DNA of 64,000 bases. Origin: Dipteris shenzhenensis. Lineage: Eukaryota > Polypodiophyta > Polypodiopsida > Gleicheniales. The translations under genes were made by a program, and so were the position numbers. The stretch lies in assembly GCA_047967505.1 (NCBI GenBank), contig CM106538.1; one strand, given 5' to 3'. The notes beneath the pieces were generated by a model that was not told the origin of the DNA, did not search any database, and saw only the letters and a list, made by a program, of their open reading frames with translations. Below are positions 31,346 through 44,389 of the stretch, in pieces; within the stretch, counting starts at the first letter, position 1, and every line of letters begins with the position of its first letter.

Positions 31346-34300
31346 ATATTTTAGTGTGCACTCCAAGCGCTAATAGTATACATTCTAGATACACCTTCTT
31401 GTGTTCATTCTATTCTAGAATGGAATACTATGCAAGTGTTCTAAATTTTAGTGTGCATTCCTAGAGCTGATATGTTTAGTATGTATATTTCATTCCGTAA
31501 TGTTAAGATACCTAAGTGTGTGCATTCTATTCCACAATGGAATAGTGTGAACATTCTAAGGCTGACTATGTTTAATGTGTACATTCTATTTCGTAATGAA
31601 ATAGTGAGAACATTTTCACAATTCGTATATTGAGTGTTTACATTACCAACATTACTTATTTTATACATGTTGCTCTATCATTTTGACTTTATATTCTTTA
31701 ATATGTACATTCTAGATATACCTTAGTATATACATTCTATTCTATAGTATAATAGTTTGATACCTAAGTGTGTGCATTCTATTCCATAATGGAAAAGTGT
31801 GATATTCTAAGGCTGACTGTGTTTAATGCGTACATTCTATTTCATAATGAAATAGTGCGAACATTTTTACACTTCGTATTTTGAGTATTTACATTATTAA
31901 CATTACTTAGTTTATACATTTTGCTCTATCATTTTGACTAGTTGATATTCTAGGATGGAATAGTATGTTTGTTTTGTTCCGCAATATTAAGATACCTTAG
32001 TGTGTACATTCTATTCCGTAATGGAATAGTGTGTACATTCTAGGGCTTAGATATACCTTAGTGTGTACATTCTATTCCACAATGGAGTCGTGTAAACATT
32101 CTAAGGGTTAGTGTTCTTAATGTGTACATTTTGTTCCGTAATGAAATAGTGTGTACATTTTACCATCTCGTATATTGAGTGTCTACATTATATTTCATTT
32201 CAAATTAGCATAAGCTTTCTCCTTCTAAGAATTAATGAGCTAAGTATGTACATTTTGCTTCAAATGAGCATAAGCTTTTTCCTTCTAAGAATTAATGACT
32301 TAAGTATGTACATTTTGCTTCATAGTGTAAGTGTTCTAAAGTTAAGTGTGCATTCCAATAGCTGATTTATTTAGTATGCACATTTCATTAACATTTTGTA
32401 TATTAAGTGTCTACATTATATTTCAATCCAAACTAGCATAAACTTTCTCATTCTAAGAATTAATGAGCTAAGTATATACATTTTGCTTCATAGTATGAGC
32501 ATTCCAAGGTTTCGTGTGCATTCCAAGAGTTTAAATGTCTAGTATGTATGTTTCGTTTTGTAGTGTGGACATTCTATTCCGCAATGGAGTAGTGTGTGAA
32601 CATTCTAAGGCATAGTGTACCTAATGTGTACATTTTGTTTTGTAATGAAATAGTGTGGACTTCTATTCTAAGAATTAATGAGCTTCTAAGGTTTATTATG
32701 CATTCCAAGAGTTGATATGTCTAGTATGTATCTTTTGTTCCGCGATATTAAGATACCTTAGATTCTATTCTGCAATGGAATAGCGTGAAAATTAGAGCGC
32801 TTAATATACCTTAGTGTGTACATTTTATTCTGCAATGGAGTAGTGTAAACATTCTAAGGTGTAGTATACTTAATGTGTACATTTTGTTTCGTAATGAAAT
32901 AGAGACAAGTATATACATTTAGTATGAGAATGTATTGTGCATTCCAAGAGTTGAAATGTCTAGTGTGTATGTTTCGTTACGCGATACTAAGATACCTTAG
33001 TATATACATTCTATTTCGCAATGGAATAGCATAAACATTCTAGGGCTTAGAAATACCTTAGTGTGTACATCCTATTCGACAATGGAGTAGTGTGCACATT
33101 CTAAGGCATAGTGTACTTAACGTGTACATTTTATTTCATAATGAAATAGTATGTACTTTCATTCTAAGAATTAATGAGCTAAGTATATATATTTTCCTTC
33201 ATAGCATGAACATCCTAAGGTTTAGAATGCATTCTAAGAGTTGATATATCTAGTATGTATGTTTCGTTCCATGATATTAAGATACCTTAGTGTGAACATT
33301 ATATTCTACAATGAAGTAGTGTGACTATACTAAGGCTTAGATATACCTTAGTGTGTACATCCTATTCCACAATGGAGTAGTGTGAACATTTTAAGACGTA
33401 GTGTACTTAATGTGTATATTTTGTTTCGTAATGAAATAGAATGTACATTTTAACACTTCATGTCTTAAGTATCTACATTGTATTTCATTCCAAGTCAGTA
33501 TGAAATTTTTGTTTTAGTGTTCCTTTAATTTGTACATTTTGGATATACCTTGGCATGCAAATTCTATGTTGAAATGGAATGATGTGAGAATTCTAAGGCT
33601 TAATGTTTTTAATGTGTACATTAACATTCTAAATTGTGTACATCTTAATATCTTGTAGATTGAGTGTATACATTATATTGCATTCCAAATTAATATGAAC
33701 TTTTGGTTTTAGTGTTCCTTTAATTTAAACATTTTGGATTTACGTTGGCATACACATTCTATTCTAGAATAGAATTGTGTGAGCATTCTAAGGCTTAATG
33801 TGCTTAATGTGTACATTAACATTTTGAGACTTAGCATGCTTAGTACTTATGTTATATAAGCTCCTTTAATGTGGATATTCTAGATATACCTTAGTATGTA
33901 CATTCTATAATAGTGTAGTCATCCTAAGGTTTAGCGTGCATTCCAAGAGTTGGCAACATTTGAAAGCTTAGATATACCTTAGTGTTTACATTCTATTCTG
34001 CAATAAAATAGTATAAACTAAGTATGTACATATTTCTTCGTGAACATTCTAAAAGACTTAGTGTAAGCATTTTAAGACGTGATATGCTAAGTGTATACAT
34101 TTAAACTCATAATGAAAGAGAATAAACATTATAAGGATTGATATACTTAGTGTATACATCCACTCTTATGCATTCTAAGAGTTAATATATCTAGCACATC
34201 CTATTCTGGAATAAAGTGGTGAAAGCATTTTAAGGCTTAATGTGCTTAATGTTTACATTAACATTCTGAGACTTAGCATGCTTAATGCTTATATTATACA

Positions 34301-35010
34301 AGCTCCTTTGATGTGCATATTCTAGATATACCTTAGTATGTACATTCTATTCTAAAATAGAATAGTGTGAACATCCTAAGTTTTAGTATGCATTCCAAGA
34401 GTTATGAACATGCGGAAGCTTAGATATACCTTAGTGTCTAAATTCTATTCTGCAATAGAATAGTATAAACTAAGTATGTACATATTTCTTCGTGAACATT
34501 CTAAAAGACTTAATGAAAGTATTCTAAGAATTAATGTGCAAAGTATATGCATTTCTCTTCATATTAGAATAGTGTAAACATTATAAGAGGTGATATGCTA
34601 AGTGTATACATTTTAACTCTTAATGAAAGAGTATAAACATTATAAGGATTGATATACTTATTGTATACATCCACTCCATTGTACATTAACATTATGAGAC
34701 TTAGTATGCTTAGTGTTTATGTTATATAAGCTCCTTTAATGTGTATATTCTATATAGATCTTAGTATGTACATTCTATTCTTAAATAGTGTGAACATCCT
34801 AAGATTTAGTGTGCATTCCAAGAGTTGCGAACATTCAAAAGCTTAGATATATCTTAGTATGTACATTCTATTCTTTAATAGAATAGTATAAAGTATGTAC
34901 ATATTTCTTCATGAACATTCTAAAAGACTTAGTGAAAGCATTCTAAGAATTAATTTGCAAAGTATGTGCATTTCGCTTCATATTAGAATAGCGTAAACAT
35001 TACATTCCAC
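31346..35010. repeat. Degenerate tandem array of hairpin units (about 3.7 kb)
   Basis: Built from words such as TGTGTACATTCTATTCC, CATTCTAAGGCTTAG and ATACCTTAGTGTG in varied order. The core of most units is an imperfect palindrome with 7-bp arms and a 5-base loop: CTATTCC/GGAATAG (31527-31545, 32011-32029), CTATTTC/GAAATAG (31586-31604) and CTATTCT/AGAATAG (34445-34463). Arms vary between units while staying paired in many, though not all, copies. There is no open reading frame of note and no similarity to a TE I know. Confidence 0.85.
33829..35000. repeat. Higher-order repeat of about 430 bp, three copies
   Basis: The block beginning GACTTAGCATGCTTAG and containing TATATAAGCTCCTTT and TAGATATACCTTAGTATG starts near 33829, 34267 and 34693; the third copy is partial. 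Within each, the hairpin units and the ACATATTTCTTCGTGAACAT word keep the same order. Confidence 0.7.
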
Positions 35011-35431
35011 TCTATTGTGAAATAGCACAATCTAGCCATTCCTTTATTCTACTATATGTATTTGATTTTTTAGTATTATAGTAAGATCATTTTAGGTATT
35101 TCTTTCATGTGGTATTTGAGCTACTTATGATATAGCAACTCTATTCTCTTAGAATATTGTGTTTACATAAATACATAATATTACTATAACATGCTCACTA
35201 TTTTTGTGAGATTTGAATAGCCCAAGATTTTGTATGGGATTCTTATAGCCTCTTCTTATGTATATTAACATGCATAACTTCTACATAGTATTGCTATGAA
35301 AAGTTCAAGTTTTAGAGTAAGGTTTTCATAGCCTCTTCTTACATATATTGGTGATAGTACTTTGTTTTAGTATTTCTTACTAAAAACTCCAAGTCTTTTA
35401 GTAAGGTTTTAATGGCTTCTTCTTACATATA

Positions 35432-36870
35432 TTGTTCCAGTTGATGGAGCATTCAGGAGGAAAAAGAAAAAGGATAGATTTGACAAAGATGGAACGTCGC
35501 TACTATTCTCAATGCATAATTTTAGCTCTGGTAGACATGCATGAGGACCAACTCAGAAATGCTTTGAACATGATTAAGAAGAGTATGCATGATTTAGTGG
35601 GACAATATGACTAAGATTGCATTTGAAGAGCTTTGTACTAAGTGGCCAAAGTTTGAACCTCAGATAGATCTCTTAACAGAAGGATATTTAAGAGATGAGT
35701 GCTCTAGAATAATTGGGCAATTTGATGTCTTTGCATAGACACTAGACCACCAAATTACCAATAACCCCCACTTTTAGAGCAAAATTACATTGATCCAACA
35801 ATTATATAAAGACGACAAAGACAACGGTAATTGCTTAAGAGAGAAAGAAGCTGTACAACACGTTCACAATACAGTGCCTCTACCAATATTTCCTATAGCT
35901 CCATCTCTCAAACTCTTGCATCAAAGGCTAGTTTTCTTTTTACCCAATAGCTCAAATTGGTGCCAGCATGTTCACACAAATGATCAAGGTCAAGATTTCT
36001 GAAGAGAGTTTCAGAGATAAAATTTTTGCTTCAAAGTGTTATATAAAAAGCAATGGTCAAAATAGTAAAGAAATGCTTACGTTGATAGTAGCAACATGCT
36101 TGGATATTTCCCATCCTAGCATCATTGCTCCATTGGGATTGGTTAGAGATGAAAATGAACCAATAGTCATCTATAAGTATTGGAATGATAGCCACTTCGA
36201 CAGATGGCTATATTTGATGAGAGGACTCACTTCTAGACTGTGCCCAAAGATTTAATAGACATCCACGAAGAAGTGGGTACTTTGGAACGCTTCAAATATC
36301 ATATATTTGACATTTTCAATGGCCTATTTGAGATTGCCCACTATATACATACCAAAGGCATTTTGCATAACAATACATTCTAAAAATATAATGATCCATT
36401 TCTTTGAAGAACCAGATGATGTTTTTGTTGGGGCGGTTGGATGGAGCATGAGCACAAAGACTATAACATCAAAAACTTTCCCAGCTCTTCCTGATGACAA
36501 TCTTGAAACATTCCATCAGTACAAGCAGAAGCATCATCGCATTGTTACTCCTCCTCAATACTGCAAGGCACATGATATCTATTCACTTTGCTTTACTATA
36601 AGCAGTTTGGTGAAAGGAATTGAAAGTAAAAATTTACCCAAGATAAGATATGTGCTCAACAAGATATATGATGTATGTGCAAAAGTACTTTCTACTGATG
36701 CTATCTGTTGCCCTACTATTGATAGCCTTATGGAGATAATGGCGAGTGCTCATTGTCTAGGCATACTCAGTTCTACCAACTCTGGCCTTCGATGTAACAA
36801 TGAGAATAGATACAATTTGAGATCTATTACAAGATGTGTGAGAATCAAGATCTTGTTATTATCTATTTAA
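35432..36870 (+). pseudogene. Protein-kinase-like gene, decayed
   Basis: Plus strand, several frames. N-terminal part of unknown type (EHSGGKRKRIDLTKMERRYY; FEPQIDLLTEGYLRDECSRI). Kinase N-lobe at about 36000-36190: KIFASKCYIKSN, LTLIVATCLDISHPSIIAPL, GLVRDENEPIVIYKYW, equivalent to the VAVK, HPNI and hinge strands. Catalytic loop at about 36310-36400: AHYIHTKGILHNN, where active kinases have HRD or HND; Asn replaces the catalytic Asp, and a stop or frameshift follows. C-lobe at 36570-36750: AHDIYSLCFTISSLV and AICCPTIDSLMEIM (the DVYSLG and RPT-like segments). The DFG segment reads VGW. Dead or a pseudokinase. Specific family not recognised. Confidence 0.6.
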
Positions 36871-37070
36871 ATCTTCAGTTGTTTGTTATTAATATTTTAA
36901 CTTATATTCCATGCTACGTATCCAATGTTTCTACATGTTCATGAGCACTTCAAAAAGAAATTCATAATGTTGATTTTAACATAATTATTTTCATGCATAT
37001 TTCTATCTCATTTCTTAACATAAGTACATACAGTTTACTTCATATTAGAATAGTTTAATGTTTTCAGCAA

Positions 37071-38430
37071 GTTATAATGCATCATGAATTACTTTAATCA
37101 ACTCTTTTTAACAACCTTTCTAGCACTGCCTAAAGTATTAACTAATTTCTTAATGGCATACTCCCTACAAGCACATGATTTGCTTGATAAGCATTGCTAG
37201 ATGGATTGCATATTCTTTAATTAAAAGGCTACAACACTTTAAGCAACTTCTTAAATATGAAGGTATAATGATTTGATTAGGACAAACACATTAAACATAT
37301 AAGTAAAGAGGATATTAAAATACATTCGGGTTTTTTGTATAGGACTAATCTGTTGTACTATGCTTCTATACTTCCAAGGGTTAAGTGTGTATCCACAACA
37401 AAATATTAGATGATTACACAACAAGCAATGCTTTCTTTGCAACAAATTGCAATTCATAAATCTGTTTTTGAAGTGAAAGGAACTAACCTAGCTTCAAAGA
37501 GTACTCACATGGCTTCAAATAGTGCCTACTGAATTAATAAAGTACTAACTTTTATAAGGTCACAGCAACAATGGCCACTCTAAAGCACGGAGCATAATGC
37601 CATACCATCACTAATACATAAGCTCTTTAATTAGTTTGTTATTAGTAGTGAGCAAACTACAATCAGAAAAGGCTACTACTAAGTATATGCTCAGCATTGT
37701 CCATGGTGCAAAACAAAGATGTAAGGTATCTAAGCAAATCTACAATGCATCATGAATTACTTTAATCAACTCTTTTTAACTACCTTTTCAACATTGCATA
37801 AAGTATTAAATAATTTCTTAATGGCATACTCCCTACAAGCACATGGTTTGCTTGATAAGCATCGCAGTAGAATACATAGATGGATTGCATATTCTTAAAT
37901 TGAAAGACTACAATGCTTTAAGCAACTCCTTTAAATGAAGCTATAATGATTCGATTAGAGTAAACACATTGAACATAAAAGTAAAGAGGATATTAAAACA
38001 CATTCATGTTTCTTGTATAGGACTATTCTATTGTACTATGCTTCCGTACTTCCAAGGTTTAAGCGTGTATCCACAACAAAACATTAGATGATTATGCGAC
38101 ATGAAATGCTTTATTTGCAACAAATTGCAAATAACCAATCTGTTTGTGACATGCAAGGAGTTAACCTAGCTTCAACCAATACTCACATGGCTTCAAATAG
38201 TGCCCACTAGATTAATAAAGTATTAACTTTTATAGGGTTCTAGCAACAATGGCCACTCTGAAGCACGGAGCATAATGCCATACCATTACTAATTCATAAG
38301 CTCTTTAATTAGTTTGTTATCAGTAGCCTGCAAACCATAGTCAGAAAAGGCTACTGCTAAGTATATACTAAGTGTTGTCCTTTGCAAAGATAATGATGTA
38401 GAACAAAGCTTTAAGGTATCTAAAAAGCTT
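37071..38430. repeat. Tandem direct duplication, about 670-bp unit
   Basis: Copy 1 about 37071-37740 and copy 2 about 37741-38430 share long blocks in the same order: GCATCATGAATTACTTTAAT, AATGGCATACTCCCTACAAG, GTAAAGAGGATATTAAAA, AGCACGGAGCATAATGCCAT. Non-coding. A small insertion (CGCAGTAGAATACATAG) distinguishes copy 2. The flanks 36871-37070 and 38431-39013 hold no gene. Confidence 0.85.
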
Positions 38431-39013
38431 GGTTTGTGCAACTTCTAAGGTGAATATAATTTTCCTAGCACAGGGAAATCAATTTGCAAACTATATTATT
38501 ATGTAGTCATGCATTTAACTAATATAAAAGGTTGTTACTATTATTACATTACCCTGGTGAGTACCTATGCTACCTACTTTTTCTTAGTCTAGTTCGTTTA
38601 GAATATAAATTCTCTCTCATAATATATTCATATATATTTGCATATTAATATCACTTAGTGTGGACATTCTAGAATCTTCGCAAGGTTTGTAATTGAACTA
38701 ATAAAATAAACTCGCTACAGTAAAGGACTTTATATAATATAGGGAGTGAATATTTATAGCATTCTCAGATAGTAATGATCTCAATACTACTCCTTCATAA
38801 TTGTGGTTCAAAAACTAGTAAAAAGTACATACTAATCAAAGTGATAGAATATTCATACTATTCCTAACATGTTTCGCATAGTTGAATATTAATCCTTATT
38901 ATCTCACTTTTTAATACTTTTCAATAGTTTTTTCTTTGTAAATAACCATAAATAAGTTATTTATAAGAATGTAATATTAGTTTTTATTAATTTATATATA
39001 ATTATTTTTGTAG

Positions 39014-40445
39014 GATGGCAACTAATCAACTCTATGACAGCACGCTCAAAGTGGTCAAAGTTGCAGATCTTGCTGAACGAGTGCAAGGAGTTGCTTTTGA
39101 AGGATTGGTGCTAAATCACTATGGCACGTTTGACTTCAATAAAAATAGTTCATACTTAAATGTACACACAGATTTGGTAGATGAAGAGGGACTCATAACA
39201 GTTACCTTGCAACTCAACAAAGAGCTAATTAAAAAATTTGAACAACATATACAAAAGAATCACTACATAAGAATCGAAAATTTTATTATCTCGAATAAGA
39301 AAACAATACATGACAAAGAAGATGCGGAGGTAACCCTCTGAATTACATACCATAAAAAAATATACAACATACAACCTAAAGAATTTGAGATCAACTTCTT
39401 TTCAAACAATACTATAAAGGAATTAATAGGAGTATTCGATAAAGAAATTGAAGACAACATTGTTGTGGTGATCAGATGGTGGTAGGCTTGATATTGAAGA
39501 AACTACCATGTACTATTTACAAGTTGCAGATGGCATGGACAATGCCGATAATGAATTGGTAACTAAACTTGCTCATTTCAAATATTCATTAATTACCTCT
39601 ATAACTAGTATCAACATTATATTAACTCTTTTTTTGTTTAATTTTATTTTTTTAAATACTAGATTATCTTCTTCTCTGAGACACAAGTTGAAAAAAATTG
39701 GATAATTGACGAGTTGCATTCAAAAGAGTTCCCTATTTGCATTCTTAAGAATGTATATGTAAGTACATATAGTACTAAAAGGACCATCCAGTTTTGGACA
39801 TCCAATATTCTTGCTCCATTGAATGATGCTACACTATGAGAAGAATTGATGGAAGTAGCAAGATACTGGAGAAAATAGAAGTGTTCTTACATCAAAGTAT
39901 GTTCTTCTCCATGTTACATACATAGTTATATTTTAAATACAAAAGATAAATTTTATTGAAATCCTTCTTGTCTTTATGTAGGTTGAAGGTGAATTCAAAT
40001 TTAATACCCTACGAGCAAGCCTTTTTACCATGTTTGCTTCGAATGTGGCTCAAAAGTACAAATGAGCCAGAGCTTGGAGAATGATGCTTTACACTCCTCA
40101 AAATGCCAAAAGGATGTTGAGTCAAAAGTAATACCATTGATGATAGGCACCATTACTACAAGTACAAACAAAATCAATGTTGCTATTGGAAATGAATGGC
40201 TCCCATCTTTTTTAGGGATAGAAGAGGAAATTGAATCCTACAACAATGAGAATCGAGCAAGGTTTCACAAGCAAGTTAACGCAAAAAGAATACATGGGCA
40301 ATTCAAATTGACTAGCTCAAACTTGGTTGTTGGCTACAATGGCATGCAAAGTAAAAAAAAGAAGATAGACACTAGAGATGACATAGAAGGCAAAGAATTA
40401 AAAGCAAAGAGTGATTCAAGCCAAAGAATTAAAAGCAAAGAGTGA
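39014..40445 (+). pseudogene. RPA1-like single-strand DNA-binding protein (three OB folds), decayed
   Basis: Plus strand, exon-like pieces. An acceptor TTTTGTAG precedes 39014. DBD-A: VQGVAFEGLVLNHYGTFDFN, ITVTLQLNKELIKKFEQHI, KNHYIRIENFIISNKK (39100-39300). DBD-B: IKELIGVFDKEIEDNIVVV, TTMYYLQVADGMDN, then after an intron WIIDELHSKEFPICILKNVY and TIQFWTSNILAPLNDATL (39410-39840). DBD-C: a CxxC start (CFECGSK), HSSKC, then FLGIEEEIESYNNENRARFH and GQFKLTSSN (40040-40310), as in the zinc-ribbon OB fold of RPA 70-kDa subunits. Stops and frameshifts occur between the pieces. The N-terminal RPA70N domain is absent, as in RPA-like proteins carried by plant Helitrons. Confidence 0.68.
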
Positions 40446-40928
40446 TTCGAGAAGAATAATCAGTTTGGAAATGTTGAGAAACTTTTTTATCTGAACTATA
40501 TATGATAAACTTTTAGTCCTTTACGACACCTAGTGCCCTACAAATTTAACTAGAATTGAGCTTGTAAGAGCATCCAATATTTGTTGACTTTAATTAAATT
40601 AGCATCAAATGTTTTTCCTTGTTTGAACACATTGCTTAATGACTCTTAATGTAGCATCTAATGTTTAAGATAATGGTGACTTGGTTTTAAGTACTCTTTG
40701 CACATCCAAGGCCCCATGTATTTTTTATTAGACCGGATACATTTACTTGTTATTTTATGTTTAGAAGCAAAAAAACATGCATGTAAGGGATTTTAATTGC
40801 CTTGTCCTTTACATTGCTTTTGCATTGTTTACAGGTTCTAAGTGAAGGTACACATATAAGCCATGGATGTAATAGATAGAACCTTAAACAAGCATGGTTT
40901 TCAATGATCCCCCCACTTCAAATATGTA
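40446..40928. other. Non-coding spacer between RPA-like and OTU-like genes
   Basis: AT-rich; no domain, no repeat noticed apart from a doubled AAGCAAAGAGTGATTC word at 40400-40450. Confidence 0.5.
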
Positions 40929-42440
40929 CCTTGTGATTGTTTGTTCGATAGTTCAAGCTTCCTCATGGAGTTTAAGTACTCTTCCATAAATATATGTGAG
41001 ATCACAATTAATAGTTTTTTGAGTGCACTTAAAAACAAAAACCATGATGCAAAAAATTGCAACCATATTTTTTGGCACCTGAAATACTTCCAACTTTACA
41101 TGGGACATATACAAGAGAAGAATACTTTCATCATATGCAATTACTAGCTTTAGCAAATGGACTATGGGGTGACCATTTCTGCATTTATTGGTCAGCAAGA
41201 TGCTTTAATTATTCAATGGTCTACAGCTCGTATAATACCATACATCACATACGTTGATAAATCTCATACACCTTCTTTCCATATTTTCTATGATGACCAA
41301 CCAGGACATGTAGGGCATTTTAAACCATTACTGGCAAACCCAGGACATTCTATACAAGCAACAACTGAACATCAAAGCATGACACAACTAGACATAGAAT
41401 TAACAAAACACAATCTACAAATGATACAAAGCCACGATTACACACATGGAGAATCTCTTTTTGATAGTATTTCTTATTTGCTTGGGGAACACATTACTCC
41501 TCAACAAATACGTCTCAAAGTTATAAAAAAGTTGCAACATGCGTACCAATCTTAGAATGCAACCACATCACAAATCACACAGTCCTACTTATCTTATAGC
41601 TACATAAGATCAATACCATAGAAGAGTATTGTATTAATATGGGTAAAAGCATTGCAGATGATGGTCTGAAAGGTGATTTTCTTATATTACATTGGATAGC
41701 TGAGTGGGTTAAAAAAGACATAATACTTTGGTCACACAAAACAGGCCAACCATTTCTTGAAACCAATATAGGTTATGACCTAAAGAAAATGCATTTAGCT
41801 TACTATGACGTACAATACGATAACGAATACTATGAACCAATAATTGCACAAAAAAAAGGAGAGAAATAGATAGTTCTAACCTTAGAAGGAGTAAAAAAGC
41901 ACAATCTAACAACAAAGCTTCACAAAGCTATGATAATATAACATCGTTCCAGAATATAGATACAAATATTTCAAAATTACATAGCATATTATATGAAAGA
42001 AAATTAATGAGAGTACCAAATTACAAGTATAACACAGGAGATTGTCTTTTTGATAGCATCTCTTACGTGTTAAAATTCCAATACACGAGCCAAGAATTAC
42101 AAAATTAAGCTACTTTAAGATTAAAGGGCGAGCTTATTCAAAACTCACCGCTTGCATTACAAATTGTACAAGTACACTTGACACATGATTACTTGAGTAC
42201 AATACACAACATTGATACTATTGACCAATATTTGAATGGTACTACAAATGCTGCAGAAGGAGGACTATGGGGTGACTCTATAATATTATGCTGGATTGCA
42301 CAAGCACTTGATATAAATATTTTTGTTTGGTCAGGCTCAACAGCTCGGCCATTTTTGGAGTACAAATCCTCTAAAAACAACTATGCATGCAATCTTGTAT
42401 ATTATGACACTGTCCAAAATACCTGGGGTGCCAACTCCCT
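40929..42440 (+). pseudogene. Protein with three tandem OTU cysteine-protease domains, decayed
   Basis: Each domain opens with a variant of the OTU catalytic motif (GDCLFDSIS) and continues to a WGD block and a C-terminal His. Domain 1: CDCLFDSSSFL (Cys codon 40938-40940), ANGLWGD, GHVGHFKPLL. Domain 2: HGESLFDSISYLLG (Ser in place of Cys, 41454-41456), GLKGDFLILHWIAEWV, NEYYEPII (Tyr where His is usual). Domain 3: TGDCLFDSISYVL (Cys codon 42043-42045), AEGGLWGDSIILCWIAQAL, INIFVWSGSTARPFLEY; its end is overrun by the repeat array. Stops or shifts lie at about 41180, 41553, 41868 and 42105. OTU proteins cleave ubiquitin chains; here the product cannot be made whole. Confidence 0.68.
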
Positions 42441-44150
42441 TTGCATTGGTGCCATTCTCCACAATCCATGTGACAAATGGAACTGATTCCATTCTCCACA
42501 TAATCATATGGTGGTTTGAACAATGGCAATAGTGCCATTCTCTCCAACCATGATCCATGACAACCTTGACATTTGGAGAATGGCACCAGTGCCGTTTTAT
42601 GCAATCCGTGTGATAAATGGCATCAGTGATATTCTCCACAAACTCACATGAAGATTGGCATCAATGCCATTATGTAGAATATTAGATGAAGATTTGGAGA
42701 GTGGCACTGGTGCCATTCTCCACAACATCAAATTATTATTTGGAGAATGACACGTGGAGAATGGAGAGCTGCATTGGTGCCATCCTCCACAATACATGTG
42801 ATGAGGTGCCATTCTCCATAAATCACATGAAGATTGGGATCATTTCCATTCTTCAAAAGATCAATTGAAGTTTAAGAGAATGGCAGTGGTTCCATTTTCC
42901 ACAACATCATATGATTATTTAGAGAATTGCAGCAATGCCGTTCATCACATGGAGAATGGAGAATGACATTGGTGACATTCTCCACAATCCATGTGATGAA
43001 TGGTACTGATGCCATTCTCCACATAATCATATGGTGTTGTGGACAATGGCACTAGTGCCATTCTCCAACATGATCTATGACAACCTTGACATCTGGAGAA
43101 TGGCACCAATGCCATTTTATGCAATCCATGTGCTAAATGGCACTAGTGACATTCTCCACAAACTCACATGAAGATTGGCATTAGTGCCATTCTCTAGAAT
43201 ATCAAATGATTTTTTGGAGAATGGTATTGGTGCCATTCTCAACATCATATTAATATTTGGAGAATGACACATGTACAATGGAGAGTTGCATTGCTGCCAT
43301 CCTCCACAATACATGTACGATTATTAGAGAATGGCACCAATGCCATTCTTCATCATAACTAGTGCCATTCTCCACAAATCACATGAAGATTGGCATCATT
43401 GCCATTCTTCAAAAGATTAGCTGAAGTTTTAGAGAATGGCGCTCGTGCCATTCTCCCCACAACATCATATGATTATTATGAGAATGGTACCAATGCCATT
43501 CATCACATGGAAATGGAGAATGGCATTGGTGACATTCTCCATAATCCATGTGATGAATGGAACTAGTTCCATTCTCCACACAGACATATGGTATTGTGGA
43601 CAATGGCACCAATGCCATTCTCCAACCATGATACGTGACAACCTTAACATGTGGAGAATGGCACCAGTGCCATTTTGTGTAATCCATGTGATAAATGGCA
43701 CCAGTGCCATTCTCCACAAACTCGTATGGTGCCATTCTCTAAAAGATCTGATGAAGTTTTGGAAAATGTCACTGGTGCCAATCATCATTATTATTTGGAG
43801 AATGACAAATGGAGGATGGAGAATGGCATTGGTGCCATCCTCCACAATCCATGTAATGAATGGCACTAGTCCTCTAAATTTTCTATGAGAAAACTCTCAT
43901 GTGATAACCTTCACATTAGGAGAATGGCACTGCTGGCATTCTCTGCAATCCATGTGGCACTTGTGCCATTGCCATTCTCCTCAACATCATGGAGGATGGC
44001 ACCAATGGCATTATTCTCAAACTCTCACGAAGGATGGTGCTAGTGCCATTCTCCACAAACTCACAATCCATATGTTCAATGGCACTGGTGCCATTCTTCA
44101 CAACATTGTATGATTATTGGAGAATGGCACCAATGCCATTCTTCATCATA
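42434..44150. repeat. Tandem array of GAATGGCAC hairpins (about 1.7 kb)
   Basis: Dozens of units of about 30-60 bp containing GAGAATGGCAC and its complement GTGCCATTCTC, often back to back as a hairpin (42697-42720, 43434-43456, 44074-44098). A higher-order repeat marked by CTCCAACCATGAT...GACAACCTT starts near 42542, 43063 and 43620 (period about 520-560 bp). The long apparent frames inside it on both strands are translations of the repeat. It starts inside the third OTU domain. Confidence 0.88.
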
Positions 44151-44389
44151 ACCATGAAAACTTTGATAATATGTGTATTTGCTTGCATTGTGGGTGTAGT
44201 TTTTTGTAATGCATATATCAAGTTGCTTCCCCTTGGTTCTTTTGTTAATAGAAGTTGCATTGTGGTTGTAATATTTCCTAATACATTTATGATTTTCTAT
44301 TGTACATTTCATTGTTGTTCTATCCATTTGGATTATCCATTTTCTTGATGTTGTTTCCCTTGGTTCTTTTCTTAACAAAAGATTGCAAG

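Noticed and set aside
31346-35010. CRISPR-like array
   Set aside because: Units are irregular, lack unique spacers of constant length, and the context is a eukaryotic nuclear genome.
42337-43888. Several open frames of 100-150 codons on both strands
   Set aside because: They are translations of the GAATGGCAC repeat; the same peptide words recur in all frames.
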